Of a stretch of DNA of 30,946 bases, positions 1-9,256 are shown piece by piece. A program made the translations under genes and the position numbers. This DNA is from a virus: the IMG/VR virus record IMGVR_UViG_3300030106_004662, positions 1 to 30,946 of that record; one strand, 5' to 3'. Numbering within the stretch: position 1 is the stretch's first letter; the number at the start of each line of letters is the position of its first letter. A model generated the notes under the pieces. It was not told the origin of the DNA. It saw nothing but the letters and a program-made list of their open reading frames with translations, and did no database searches.

Positions 1-690
1 TTAGCTGGTAGTAACACATTAATTGATACAAATACTGATTTTTTAGCAGCCGGAGTTCAGCCAGGTGATTTGGTTATTAATACAAGCGCTACAGGTGTCG
101 CTAATTATCCTGTAACAGGATCATTAGGATTACAGGGCTTTGTTAATCAAATTTTAAACTCAGCCCCTGGAAATAGTAATGATACTATTATTTGCTCAGC
201 ACAATTATTTGTTAATCCAGATGGGCTTCCTACATTTGAAAACTACGCAATATTTGATTCAAAAAACATTGTAGAAGTAGAAAGAGTAAGTCAAAGAAAA
301 ATATATAATTTAACAAGCTCTAACCTTACCTGTCCTACAAAACAATATCCGTGTTATGTTTTAGATGGCAATATAGCTTCCGTTTATCCTACTGTTTGGG
401 ACGGTTATAATATACCATATACCGTAGGAGATAACATGGGTCTTTGTGATGTTAAAGCTCAATATATTAGGTATCCAAGAGACCCGAGATGGACATTTCA
501 GAATTTAGTTGGAGGAGAACCTTTATTTGATGCGTCTCAACCTGACTATCAAGATTTTGAACTTCCACTATCTGATGAACCAGCATTAATTGCTAAGATT
601 TGTCAATACGTTGGTATAGAAATTAGAGAAGCAGAGGTTTATAATTTTGGAACAGCTGAAGAACAATTAAATACACAAGAAACAAGTTAA
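1..690 (+). CDS. Virion structural protein, 5' truncated
   Basis: The frame is open from base 1 without a stop, so the gene begins upstream of the window. A TTG at 70 could be read as a start but lies inside this continuous frame. The visible 229 residues include a segment of the form TLIDTNTDF..AGVQPGDLVIN, a small beta-rich pattern I associate with neck, adaptor or head-tail proteins of marine phages. The end is acidic and Gln-rich. It sits five bases upstream of an adaptor-like gene, at the position where podoviruses encode head-completion or neck proteins. I infer a virion role from this position and pattern; the exact function is not known. Confidence 0.7.
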   Translation, partial: LAGSNTLIDTNTDFLAAGVQPGDLVINTSATGVANYPVTGSLGLQGFVNQILNSAPGNSNDTIICSAQLFVNPDGLPTFENYAIFDSKNIVEVERVSQRKIYNLTSSNLTCPTKQYPCYVLDGNIASVYPTVWDGYNIPYTVGDNMGLCDVKAQYIRYPRDPRWTFQNLVGGEPLFDASQPDYQDFELPLSDEPALIAKICQYVGIEIREAEVYNFGTAEEQLNTQETS

Positions 691-695
691 TTATT

Positions 696-1619
696 ATGGC
701 ATATATTACAGATTATCAATATTACGAAAACGGAGGAAATGTACCTGAAGATGCAAATTGGGGGTCATATCAATATATTTCTTTAGACGATATAGTAAAT
801 AATTTTATGTTAATGTTTCAGGGTAATAATGAATTAATTAATAACATTAATCGCTATCAGGTTTTATTTTTTGCTAAAAGAGCAATTCAAGAACTGAACT
901 ACGATGCGATGAAAGAAATAAAAATATTACAATTACAAGTAGATGATCAGCTAAGATTTATATTACCTCCAGATTATGTAAACTGGGTAAGAATATCTTG
1001 TTATAAAGACGGTGTATTAAAACCTCTTACAGAAAACATTCAAACTAATTGGAGTGGAGCGTATTTACAAGATAATAATTATAAAATATTATTTGATATT
1101 TATGGAAATGTTTTAAAACCTAATGACTCTCAGCTTACTGAAGACAGAATTAATGGTGTTAAAAAAAGTATTTATTTAAATCAAAACAGTCCATATAACG
1201 GTCAATTAGGATACAATATAGATGGAACCTGGTATTTTGATTATGCTGTTGGAAGAAGATTTGGTTTGAACACAGAAACGGCTAATTCAAACCCTACTTT
1301 TAGTATTGACAAAAGAGGTGGAGCGATTAATTTTAGCTCAGGATTGGCAGGAGAATCAGTGGTATTAGAGTATGTTTCAGACGGATTAGAAAAAGGAGAT
1401 GATTCCAGTGTGAGTGTTAATAAATTATTTGAAGAGTTTATCTATGCTGCTATTAAGTTTTCTCTTTTAAACAACAGAATATCTGCTCCAGAATATTTAG
1501 TAAATAGAGCTCGTAAAGATCGATCCTCTTTACTAAGAAATGCAAAGTTAAGAATTAGTAATATGCACCCTGGTAGACTGTTAATGAATCTAAGAGGTCA
1601 GGCTAAATGGATAAAGTAA
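696..1619 (+). CDS. Tail tubular / neck adaptor-like protein (P22 gp4-like)
   Basis: This 307-residue protein has an N-terminal helical segment of the type SLDDIVNNFMLMF...LINNINRYQVLFFAKRAIQELNYD, followed by a beta-rich part with PPDYVNWVRIS. That architecture is typical of phage adaptors annotated as P22 gp4-like or tail tubular protein A-like in crAss-like and marine flavophages. These form the ring between portal and tail. The C-terminus is basic (RARKDRSSLLRNAKLRISN), as expected for a part contacting the DNA channel or portal. The start follows TTAATTATT, with A at -3 and no SD. The next gene, two bases on, encodes the probable nozzle/stabilisation protein, the same order as gp4-gp10 in P22. 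The family is recalled, not searched. Confidence 0.65.
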   Translation: MAYITDYQYYENGGNVPEDANWGSYQYISLDDIVNNFMLMFQGNNELINNINRYQVLFFAKRAIQELNYDAMKEIKILQLQVDDQLRFILPPDYVNWVRISCYKDGVLKPLTENIQTNWSGAYLQDNNYKILFDIYGNVLKPNDSQLTEDRINGVKKSIYLNQNSPYNGQLGYNIDGTWYFDYAVGRRFGLNTETANSNPTFSIDKRGGAINFSSGLAGESVVLEYVSDGLEKGDDSSVSVNKLFEEFIYAAIKFSLLNNRISAPEYLVNRARKDRSSLLRNAKLRISNMHPGRLLMNLRGQAKWIK

Positions 1620-1620
1620 T

Positions 1621-4600
1621 ATGTTAATACAGACTAATTTTATTGCGGGTAAAATGAATAAAAGCGTGGACGAACGTCTTGTTCCTCCAGGCGAATATGT
1701 AGACGCTTTAAATGTAAGACTTGGTTCTACTGAAACCACTGAGATTGGGGCGGTAGAAAATTCAAGAGGAAATACACGTCTTACAACTTTAATGTATAGA
1801 AATTTACCTTTATCAGGTGTTGCTCGATGTATAGGAGCTTACGAAGATGGAATGAGAGAAACTATTTATTGGTTTGTTCATGATGAATCTAACCCAGCAT
1901 CATCTTCAGGAAAGGTAGATTTAATTGTATCTTTTGAAACAAATACAAATACTTTAACGTATCACGTTCAAAGTGAAACTGTTTTAAATTTTGATCCTAA
2001 ATTTTTAATAACAGGAGTAGATAAAATTGGAAACTTTCTTTATTTTACTGACGATTTAAATCCTCCTCGTTTTATAGATGTAACAGGCCAAGATGGAGTG
2101 GCTTATCCAAGTGACGCTCCAGGTACCTTAAATCCTTTGGAAGAAGAAGATTTAAATGTAATTGTTCAAATACCTGGATTTGAAGATCCTACCGCTACCA
2201 CTATTCCATTAGGAGCCCCTCACTTAGACTTTCCCCCAGACAATCAGTCAGATGAAGATTATATGGAAAATAGATTTTTATGTTTTGCATATAGGTATAG
2301 ATATTTTAATGAAGGGTATAGTGCAACGTCTTTATTTACTAAACCGGCTTTTCTTCCTCGAGAGTTTAATTTTAGTTTAGAAAATTTTCTTAACGATGGA
2401 ATGGTTAATAGTCGTAATAGGGTAAATGTAACCTTTTCAACAGGAGACAGAAGGGTAAAAGAAATTCAGCTTTTAGTAAAAGAAACTACGAGTAATAATA
2501 TATTTTTAGTAGAAAGAATAAATAAGTCGGACCAAGGTATTTCTGATGACACATTTATAACCCGACAATTTTGTAACAAAAAAGTTTTAACAGTTATTGG
2601 TAGTGATGAATTATTAAGACTTTACGATAATGTTCCTCGTTTAGCAAAAGCTCAAACCATACAAGGTAATCGTTTAATGTATGGAAATTATGTAGACCAA
2701 TACAATATAGAAAGAGGTCTTCTTGACGGATCAGGAAATCTTCAACCTGGAGGACAGGTTATTCCTACTCAATATACTTTACATGGTATTTCTAATGAAT
2801 TAGGAAATCAAGAGTTGGATCCTGCGTCAACTATAAGCTCCAGCTCTGGGGTTATTGATATAGGAGGTGGAGCAACTACTATTGTTGATAATCAAATAAC
2901 TATAGATTTATCCAGCTTACCCTCTCCTATCCCGCCAGGACTTTCACTTTCTTTTCAATTTGCAGTTCAAAATGTAATGCAAACCAACAACGCTGGTCCT
3001 GATGTGGTTGCCACATTGATTCCTGATTTTAATCTTACTTGGATTTTTACAACTCCGGTTTCGTATCCTACTCCGGTTGATTTAATAAACTCTTCAGAGT
3101 TTCAAGCGGCTGTAGGAACTTCGGCTAACATGGCTGTTTTATTGCCACCTACAAACCCTCCTGTTATACAAAACGGAACAACGCTAACAGATTATTTTAA
3201 TAACGCTATTTATTACGCGCTACAATCAACTAATGGAAATACTTTACAGTTGTTAAACACTTCTATAAACGGGTCTTGCCCAGCCATACCTTTGGCTACT
3301 TTTCCTCCGGTAGGATCTATATGTGTTCAAGAGCCAATAGGGTTTACCGCTTTAGGTAATTCGTTTAGATTACAACTACCAGGAGCTCAATTTTATTTTG
3401 ATACTGATTCTGCTAATCCAGGACAACCGGGTAATTTTAGTAATCAGTTTAATTATTTTTCATTTAACCCTGCTACATCAGCGGTAGCTGTTTCAGAAAT
3501 TTCAGAAAACAGCAGTCTTCATAGTAATAGAGATTATGAAGTAGGTGTTGTTTACATGGATAAATTTGGTAGGTCTTCTACCGTTTTAACTTCTGAATTT
3601 AATACCGTGTACTTTAGCTCTCAGTTTATGCAAAATAAAAATCAAATACAGGTAACTATTCCTTCAGATGTTCCTGCTCCTTGGTGGGCTGAAAAATATA
3701 AGTTTGTTGTAAAACCAACTGAAGGGGCTTATAATATTATCTATTCTAACTTAAACTATCAACAAACTGGTATTGGTTCAACGGGTCCAGAACCGTTTAT
3801 ATCAGACTTAGCCAGCTTTTGGTTTAGATTAGAAGGAGATTCTCAAAATGTAGCTCAAGTGGGACAAAAACTTCGTGTAAAAATGGATGCTCAGGGAGCT
3901 ACAGGGGTAACAGCTTTATGTGAAGTGTTAGACAAAAAGGCTCTGTATTCAGATCAAATTTCAAGTGGTTCTCAGCCAGGGCTATACATAAGGTTAAAAC
4001 CATCTAACTGGACAGCTATAAACCCAAATGTTAGGACGGATATAAATTGTAAAAAAAGTGGAACTAATGATGATAAAGGCTGTAGTGGGGGTCATAATAA
4101 TGTAACCCTTTCTTGTGGTGTAAATGATGGGGGTGTGGCGGCTACTATACCAGCTGGTTCTGTGGTTAAAATATCTATAGATAATAGAAGAGAACATAAA
4201 AACAGCCTTTGTTCGGGCAAAAGAATGAAGTTTACAAAATCAATAATTGCCACTCAAGACTATGCTAATATTCACGCTATGCTTGTAGGAGAGCAATTAC
4301 AAAACTCTATGACTACTGCAAATGCAGAAATAGCAGACGCCACTTCTATTTCGTTTGATCCCACATTAGTTTTTACAAACACCTCTACTTCTGGAGGAGC
4401 ACCTGGCATTAGTTGTTTTGCAACTAAGTGTTGGGTTTATGAAAACGGAGCGGGCGAACAGTTTTTTATGATGAACTCTGGTATGCCTCGTTGTGGTTGG
4501 GCGAAAAAAAGAAAGGCTAAAAGCAATCTTAGAGTACAAATATCTTTTTCAGACGGGCTGTTTGTTTTTGAAACAGAACCTTCAGAAACTGATCCAAATT

Positions 4601-6570
4601 TATTTTATGACGCCTCTCAGTTATTAGATATAGAAACTGACCCTTCCGGTTTTAAAGTTCACTCCGCAGCAACTAAATACAATAGTTCTACTAACGCTTC
4701 AGGCATAGTAACCGGTTGTGAAGATGCTAATGGAGACCCTATACCTTGTAGTGATCAAGTTTTAGGGACTACCCCAATGATAACAACTATTGACTTTGCT
4801 AATTGTTATGTTTTTGGTAATGGGGTGGAAAGTTTTAGAATACAAGACCGTATTGACGGAAAAAGTTTTGAGTTAGGACAAAGAAAGTTAGCCGTATCGA
4901 ATCAAGATTTTAAAGAAGCAGATAGGTTTGCAGGAATAACATATAGCGGAGTATTTAGTGATTCGGCTAATTCAAATAATTTAAATGAGTTTAATTTAGG
5001 TTTAGCTAACTTTAAAGACTTAGAAACTCGCTTTGGACCAATTATGATTTTACACTCTCGTGAAACAGATATATTATGTTTACAAGAAGATAGAATATCT
5101 TATGTGTTGGCCAGCAAAAACGTAGTTTCTGATTCTACTGGAGGAGGTGCTATTGTTTCTGTTCCAGAGGTGTTGGGAACTCAGATAGCCCGAATAGAAG
5201 AATATGGTATTAGTTTTAACCCTGAAAGTTTTGTTTCGTGGGGAGCTCAAATGTTTTTTACAGACACTAAAAGAGGGGTTGTTTTATCTTTACAAGGAGC
5301 GTCAGCTAATAGCGATCAACTAAAAACAATATCATCTTTTGGAATGCGTTCATATTTTAGAGATGAATTTAACGCAGCCCTTACCACTCAAAAATTAGGA
5401 GGGTATGATCCATACATGAATGAATATGTATTGAGTAGTAATGACAGAGCTGTTCCGGTTCCTGTACCAGAAGTTCCTTGTGGTCAATTACTTACACAAG
5501 TTAATACCACTCAAGATTTAATATATGATGTTAACTTGGGGGCGGTAATAGGACAGGTAGATGTGCCTTACACTATATCTTCAGGAACAATCAATATCAG
5601 TATAGTTTGGAATGGCATAACTTATACTTCCGGAAATGTTTCTACCAGTGGTAGTTTTAGTTTTAACAAAACATCTGCAACTCCTGACACAGCAAGTGTA
5701 ACTATAACTCCGGTTAGTTCGTCAGCTTCTTATAATGTAACAGTAGAGTGTCCACCTCAAATACCTTTAACTGTTATCAAGGTGGTTGTTAATACCCCTA
5801 ATTATGATCAAGAGTCTATACATATATTTTATAAATGGAACGATGGAAACACTTTTAGCCCAACACAAACTGACCCTATAAATTTAAATGTAAATGTTCC
5901 AACTTCTCATTATTCTCAAGCTATAGGAGTTAGGTCGGTAGGAATGTTCCCTTATGACGGAACAAATATAACTTTAGGTACAAATAAATTAGCGGGAGAC
6001 ACTTTCGATTTTGACCCAAATCTACATAGGTTTAAAATGCTTTCAAGCAATACTGAATTTCAAAACACCCCAGTAGATATAGCGTTATTACTAACAACAG
6101 CTACTGACGTTACGCCTATTTTAAATCAACCTGGTATTCAAGATTTTCAAGCTACAAATTTAAACTTTACTATGAATATAGGTAATCAGTACTTATATTT
6201 GGTTTGGGACTTTAGAGATATTATAGAAAATGAATTGTGTTATGAGCCACCTTCAAGCACTATTGAGGCTGTGTGTTGTGAGTGTGAAGGAAATTGTCAG
6301 CAAATTTACTTTAGCCCAGGACAAGGAACTCAATCAGCTGCTTGTCAAGTAGATACAAACACATTTGGAAATAATCAGTATTCATTTAATGGATCAAATG
6401 CGATTCCTGTATTAGGAGACCAATGTTTTGCAAATTTAAGTTGCGATCCTCAGTCTACAGTAGATGCAGGATTTTATATAGTAGACGCTGCTCAACCAGC
6501 TGCTACTAACCCTAAAAACTGGATAGAGTTAGATGCTCAGGGATTTGTTATTGACTCAGGAACATGTTAA
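1621..6570 (+). CDS. Large tail nozzle / DNA-stabilisation-like virion protein
   Basis: This 1649-residue protein starts with GKMNKSVDERLVPPGEYVDALNVRL...IGAVENSRGNT, which I recognise as the beginning of packaged-DNA stabilisation or tail nozzle proteins (P22 gp10-like; called stabilization protein in crAss-like phages). It is two to three times longer than P22 gp10 or T7 gp12. The extra length includes long beta-rich inserts, a probable Ig-like segment at about residues 1285-1385 (CGQLL...VNTTQDLIYDV to SASYNVTVECP), and a Cys-rich C-terminal module (CCECEGNC, CQVDTNTF, NLSC, ending IDSGTC). The C-terminal module resembles the N-terminus of the next protein. It probably sits at the tail end, with distal modules exposed to the host. 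No membrane segment or signal peptide is seen. Confidence 0.65.
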   Translation: MLIQTNFIAGKMNKSVDERLVPPGEYVDALNVRLGSTETTEIGAVENSRGNTRLTTLMYRNLPLSGVARCIGAYEDGMRETIYWFVHDESNPASSSGKVDLIVSFETNTNTLTYHVQSETVLNFDPKFLITGVDKIGNFLYFTDDLNPPRFIDVTGQDGVAYPSDAPGTLNPLEEEDLNVIVQIPGFEDPTATTIPLGAPHLDFPPDNQSDEDYMENRFLCFAYRYRYFNEGYSATSLFTKPAFLPREFNFSLENFLNDGMVNSRNRVNVTFSTGDRRVKEIQLLVKETTSNNIFLVERINKSDQGISDDTFITRQFCNKKVLTVIGSDELLRLYDNVPRLAKAQTIQGNRLMYGNYVDQYNIERGLLDGSGNLQPGGQVIPTQYTLHGISNELGNQELDPASTISSSSGVIDIGGGATTIVDNQITIDLSSLPSPIPPGLSLSFQFAVQNVMQTNNAGPDVVATLIPDFNLTWIFTTPVSYPTPVDLINSSEFQAAVGTSANMAVLLPPTNPPVIQNGTTLTDYFNNAIYYALQSTNGNTLQLLNTSINGSCPAIPLATFPPVGSICVQEPIGFTALGNSFRLQLPGAQFYFDTDSANPGQPGNFSNQFNYFSFNPATSAVAVSEISENSSLHSNRDYEVGVVYMDKFGRSSTVLTSEFNTVYFSSQFMQNKNQIQVTIPSDVPAPWWAEKYKFVVKPTEGAYNIIYSNLNYQQTGIGSTGPEPFISDLASFWFRLEGDSQNVAQVGQKLRVKMDAQGATGVTALCEVLDKKALYSDQISSGSQPGLYIRLKPSNWTAINPNVRTDINCKKSGTNDDKGCSGGHNNVTLSCGVNDGGVAATIPAGSVVKISIDNRREHKNSLCSGKRMKFTKSIIATQDYANIHAMLVGEQLQNSMTTANAEIADATSISFDPTLVFTNTSTSGGAPGISCFATKCWVYENGAGEQFFMMNSGMPRCGWAKKRKAKSNLRVQISFSDGLFVFETEPSETDPNLFYDASQLLDIETDPSGFKVHSAATKYNSSTNASGIVTGCEDANGDPIPCSDQVLGTTPMITTIDFANCYVFGNGVESFRIQDRIDGKSFELGQRKLAVSNQDFKEADRFAGITYSGVFSDSANSNNLNEFNLGLANFKDLETRFGPIMILHSRETDILCLQEDRISYVLASKNVVSDSTGGGAIVSVPEVLGTQIARIEEYGISFNPESFVSWGAQMFFTDTKRGVVLSLQGASANSDQLKTISSFGMRSYFRDEFNAALTTQKLGGYDPYMNEYVLSSNDRAVPVPVPEVPCGQLLTQVNTTQDLIYDVNLGAVIGQVDVPYTISSGTINISIVWNGITYTSGNVSTSGSFSFNKTSATPDTASVTITPVSSSASYNVTVECPPQIPLTVIKVVVNTPNYDQESIHIFYKWNDGNTFSPTQTDPINLNVNVPTSHYSQAIGVRSVGMFPYDGTNITLGTNKLAGDTFDFDPNLHRFKMLSSNTEFQNTPVDIALLLTTATDVTPILNQPGIQDFQATNLNFTMNIGNQYLYLVWDFRDIIENELCYEPPSSTIEAVCCECEGNCQQIYFSPGQGTQSAACQVDTNTFGNNQYSFNGSNAIPVLGDQCFANLSCDPQSTVDAGFYIVDAAQPAATNPKNWIELDAQGFVIDSGTC

Positions 6571-6589
6571 AAATTTAAAATTAAATATT

Positions 6590-8020
6590 ATGCCACTACA
6601 ACCTTTTTTTTATGACGGATTAACATTTGCTTCAGCAGGCAATGTATATACAGATTCTAATTTAACCACTCAAGCTCCTGATGGATTCTATTCTTTAGGA
6701 GGAATAGTTAGAGTAAAAACAGGAGGGGTTTTAGGACCACCTCAAAACTGTCCTTCTTGTGCAGTACCTTGCGGTACAGATGGTTTTGCAGCAGAAGGTG
6801 AAACAGGTATTTTTACGGTAGATTTTGAATTAGGAAACACTCCAGGAGCAGCTATAATTACGTTTAGCCCAGGAAAAGATAATGATACTTGTGTTCCTAT
6901 ACCTGATAAATGCACATGGTCTTACAATGGGGTTACAGCATCCGAATACAGTTCTTTACTCGGAGGGTATCAAACAGGATTAATAGGAACGCCAGATGGC
7001 CCGCCTAAAGGAGGTACTCAGTGTAATGCTTGTTCGGCTACAGGAGTAAATGTTGATCCTGCTACCGGCATAAACCCTCCTCTTACTATTGCTGGATTTG
7101 CTTATAATAATGGTACAGGAAATTTTGATCCTGTTGGAAACATAACAACTCCTGGTATAACTGGAGTTAATAATTTTGCTCCCGACCCTCAACCAGGTAG
7201 CACTTTATTAGACTGGAATTTTACCAATCAAGGATTACTTATTAATGGGTTAGGGTCTAATAATTGCGGTAGTACAACAGGAATAGGTATCCCTTTAGGT
7301 TTTGATGGGGTCAGTCCGGCTGCACCTAATTTACCAACAACAAACTGGCCAGCTTCAGGAATGGAATATAGAGGAGCTACTATGGTTGTTCCTTCTCCAC
7401 CTGGCGTAACAAGTACTATTTTATCTATTGAAGTTGTAGCTCCTTGTTCAAACACTTGGTGGGGAATAACAGTAGAGTGTCCAAGGTCTTTAACAGGAAT
7501 AGACTCTTCTACAGCAGAACCTCAAGGGACTGCAACAGCTACAGTGTGCACTAAAGATATAACTACCACTTTATTTCACGTTCCCGTAGACGCTTTTGGA
7601 AACTCCAACACTTGTTCTAATTACTTTCAAGTTGGCAATGAATTTCCTGCCAGCCCTGCTTCTGGTCAACCAAATGGAGTTTTAGGCTTACATGATTGGG
7701 TTTTTATGGATGAGTTTGGACAAACACCTGCTCCAGTTGGAGAGTATAAGTGTCGTTTTGATGCTCAAGACGGTCTTGGTGTAAGAAATTGGCATGTATC
7801 AGTTGGTGTTAGAGAGTATAGAGATACTGCAAATAATGGTAATTATCCAGGGTGTGCACCAATTAATTCACCTGCAACACAGCCACCAACAACAGGTAAC
7901 GCAATTAAAATGTTACCTCCGGAAGGTTATGGTGGTTCTTATAATGGAGTGTTGGGAACTTCGCAAACCAGTGGGCCTTATGTTCCTGGAATAGTTAGAT
8001 CAATAATACCATGTCCTTAA
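6590..8020 (+). CDS. Cys- and Gly-rich tail fibre or receptor-binding-like protein
   Basis: I choose the ATG at 6590 (476 residues). It follows AAATATT, the start context used by neighbouring genes, and lies clear of the upstream stop at 6570; an in-frame ATG at 6533 would overlap the previous gene. The protein is rich in Gly, Pro, Thr and Asn and almost lacks Lys. The N-terminus has NVYTDSNLTTQAPDGFY, a module I associate with surface-exposed phage fibre proteins of Bacteroidota phages. Cys pairs occur at CPSCAVPC and CNAC. The composition suggests an extended beta-rich adhesin. The position after the nozzle and before the ejection proteins fits a receptor-binding role, but this is inference. 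Confidence 0.55.
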   Translation: MPLQPFFYDGLTFASAGNVYTDSNLTTQAPDGFYSLGGIVRVKTGGVLGPPQNCPSCAVPCGTDGFAAEGETGIFTVDFELGNTPGAAIITFSPGKDNDTCVPIPDKCTWSYNGVTASEYSSLLGGYQTGLIGTPDGPPKGGTQCNACSATGVNVDPATGINPPLTIAGFAYNNGTGNFDPVGNITTPGITGVNNFAPDPQPGSTLLDWNFTNQGLLINGLGSNNCGSTTGIGIPLGFDGVSPAAPNLPTTNWPASGMEYRGATMVVPSPPGVTSTILSIEVVAPCSNTWWGITVECPRSLTGIDSSTAEPQGTATATVCTKDITTTLFHVPVDAFGNSNTCSNYFQVGNEFPASPASGQPNGVLGLHDWVFMDEFGQTPAPVGEYKCRFDAQDGLGVRNWHVSVGVREYRDTANNGNYPGCAPINSPATQPPTTGNAIKMLPPEGYGGSYNGVLGTSQTSGPYVPGIVRSIIPCP

Positions 8021-8031
8021 AATAAATAATT

Positions 8032-8823
8032 ATGCCTGTATATTCAAATTGTAAAACATTATCATACGCAGAAGACGTCCAAGGGTGGCCGTCCTTTTAT
8101 TCTTTTTGTGCCGACTACATGATTGGTATGAATGGTTTTTTCTACACATGGTCTGGAGGAAACCTATATAGACATAACACAAATAATTTAAGAAACAATT
8201 ATTACGGAGTTCAGTATAACTCTACCATTACAGGAGTGTTAAATATAGAACCTAAAACCATTAAGCTTTTTAAAACGATGTCTTACGAAAGTGATGACAG
8301 ATGGGCGTGCACCAACTTATTTACAGACCTTGGTGATGGATCAATGTTATCTACATTTTTTGAACAAAAAGAAGGAGAGTGGTTTACTTTTATTAGAGAA
8401 AACGAAGGAACAAGAGATTATAGAGATAGAAATGTAAATGGAATAGGTACTGTTATTACAGTAATAGGACCTCCTGCGGCTGTTCAATACACTTTTAATG
8501 TTGAAATTAGTAGCATACTAAGTATTGGAGATTACATGTATTATTCAGTAGGAGGAACCCCTATATATGCAGGGCAGGTAACAGCGGTAGATAGGTTAAA
8601 CCTTATAGTAACTGTTGACAGCACAATACCTGAGCCAGGAACCAACCCTCCTGTAATAGGTACAAATGCCCCTCCAAATAGTTTTGTATTTTATTTTAAA
8701 GATGTTGTTGCTGAGTCTCACGGAGCTCGTGGATACTTTATGCAGTTTACATTAGAAAACACAAACACAAGAGCGGTTGAGCTCTTTGCTGTAGGAGGAA
8801 GCATAATGAAAAGCTTTCCATAG
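8032..8823 (+). CDS. Virion structural protein, GWxSFYS-type
   Basis: The protein has 263 residues. Its first 60 contain YAEDVQGWPSFYSF, GMNGFFYTW and GGNLYRHN, a signature I recall from tail or stabilisation-associated proteins in crAss-like and marine podoviruses. The signature is followed by SDDRWACTNLFTD and an all-beta C-terminal half containing VGDYMYY-like and YAGQVTAVD strands. The start is ATAATTATG without an SD. It sits between the fibre-like protein and the GNAT-like gene, within the late operon. I infer a tail or baseplate role; the mechanism is not known. Confidence 0.6.
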   Translation: MPVYSNCKTLSYAEDVQGWPSFYSFCADYMIGMNGFFYTWSGGNLYRHNTNNLRNNYYGVQYNSTITGVLNIEPKTIKLFKTMSYESDDRWACTNLFTDLGDGSMLSTFFEQKEGEWFTFIRENEGTRDYRDRNVNGIGTVITVIGPPAAVQYTFNVEISSILSIGDYMYYSVGGTPIYAGQVTAVDRLNLIVTVDSTIPEPGTNPPVIGTNAPPNSFVFYFKDVVAESHGARGYFMQFTLENTNTRAVELFAVGGSIMKSFP

Positions 8824-8830
8824 ATTTTAT

Positions 8831-8838
8831 TATCTTTG
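8831..8838 (+). promoter_or_regulatory. Candidate Bacteroidota -7 element (TATCTTTG)
   Basis: The octamer TATCTTTG matches the Bacteroidota -7 consensus TAnnTTTG exactly. It lies in the 20-base gap between two genes, and the next ATG begins only five bases later, so a transcript from it would be almost leaderless. No TTTG is present 19-21 bases upstream, so the -33 half is missing. Confidence 0.4.
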
Positions 8839-8843
8839 CAGTA

Positions 8844-9254
8844 ATGAAATTGAATATAGAACCACTCAACGAAGGAGATTACGAAAATATATTATGTCAA
8901 TGGTGGAAAGATTGGCGTTGGACTCCTCCTTCAAAAGATTTTTTACCAGACAATGGTATGGGTGGTTTTATAGTTTATGACGATGGAGTTCCTGTTTGTG
9001 CGGGCTTTATGTATTTAACAAACTCTAAGGCCGTGTGGTGCGATTGGATTATATCAAACCTTAATTATAAAAACAGACAAGGAAGAAAAGAAGCTATTGA
9101 ATTGTTAATCAGTACTATAGCGAATTTAGCAGGTGAGCTGGGAAATAAATTTGTGTATGCGTTGATTAAAAACAAACCTTTGATAAACACTTATGTAAAA
9201 TGTGGTTTTAAGGAAGGAAGTTCTTATACAACGGAAATGATAAAAAAATTATAA
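8844..9254 (+). CDS. GNAT-family acetyltransferase-like protein
   Basis: At 136 residues it has the size of a single GNAT domain. The order fits the fold: GGFIVYDDGVPVCAGFMYL for the central strands, WCDWIISNLNYKNRQGRKEAIELLI for strand 4 and the acetyl-CoA pyrophosphate loop (NRQGRKEA in place of the usual Q/R-x-x-G-x-A), and YALIKNKPLINTYVKCGF for the late strand and helix, where the CGF pattern is common in this family. Single GNAT proteins are common inside structural operons of marine phages. The substrate is unknown; a virion or host protein is possible. A candidate -7 promoter element lies directly upstream. Confidence 0.65.
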   Translation: MKLNIEPLNEGDYENILCQWWKDWRWTPPSKDFLPDNGMGGFIVYDDGVPVCAGFMYLTNSKAVWCDWIISNLNYKNRQGRKEAIELLISTIANLAGELGNKFVYALIKNKPLINTYVKCGFKEGSSYTTEMIKKL

Positions 9255-9256
9255 TT

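Noticed and set aside
70-690. TTG start at 70 for the first gene
   Set aside because: The same frame is open back to base 1 with protein-like sequence (TLIDTNTDFLAAGVQPGDL), so the gene is truncated by the window edge rather than starting at TTG.
6533-6589. Extended start of the fibre-like gene at 6533
   Set aside because: It overlaps the 3' end of the nozzle gene by 38 bases, and the added residues are low-complexity translation of the AT-rich leader; the ATG at 6590 has the local start context.
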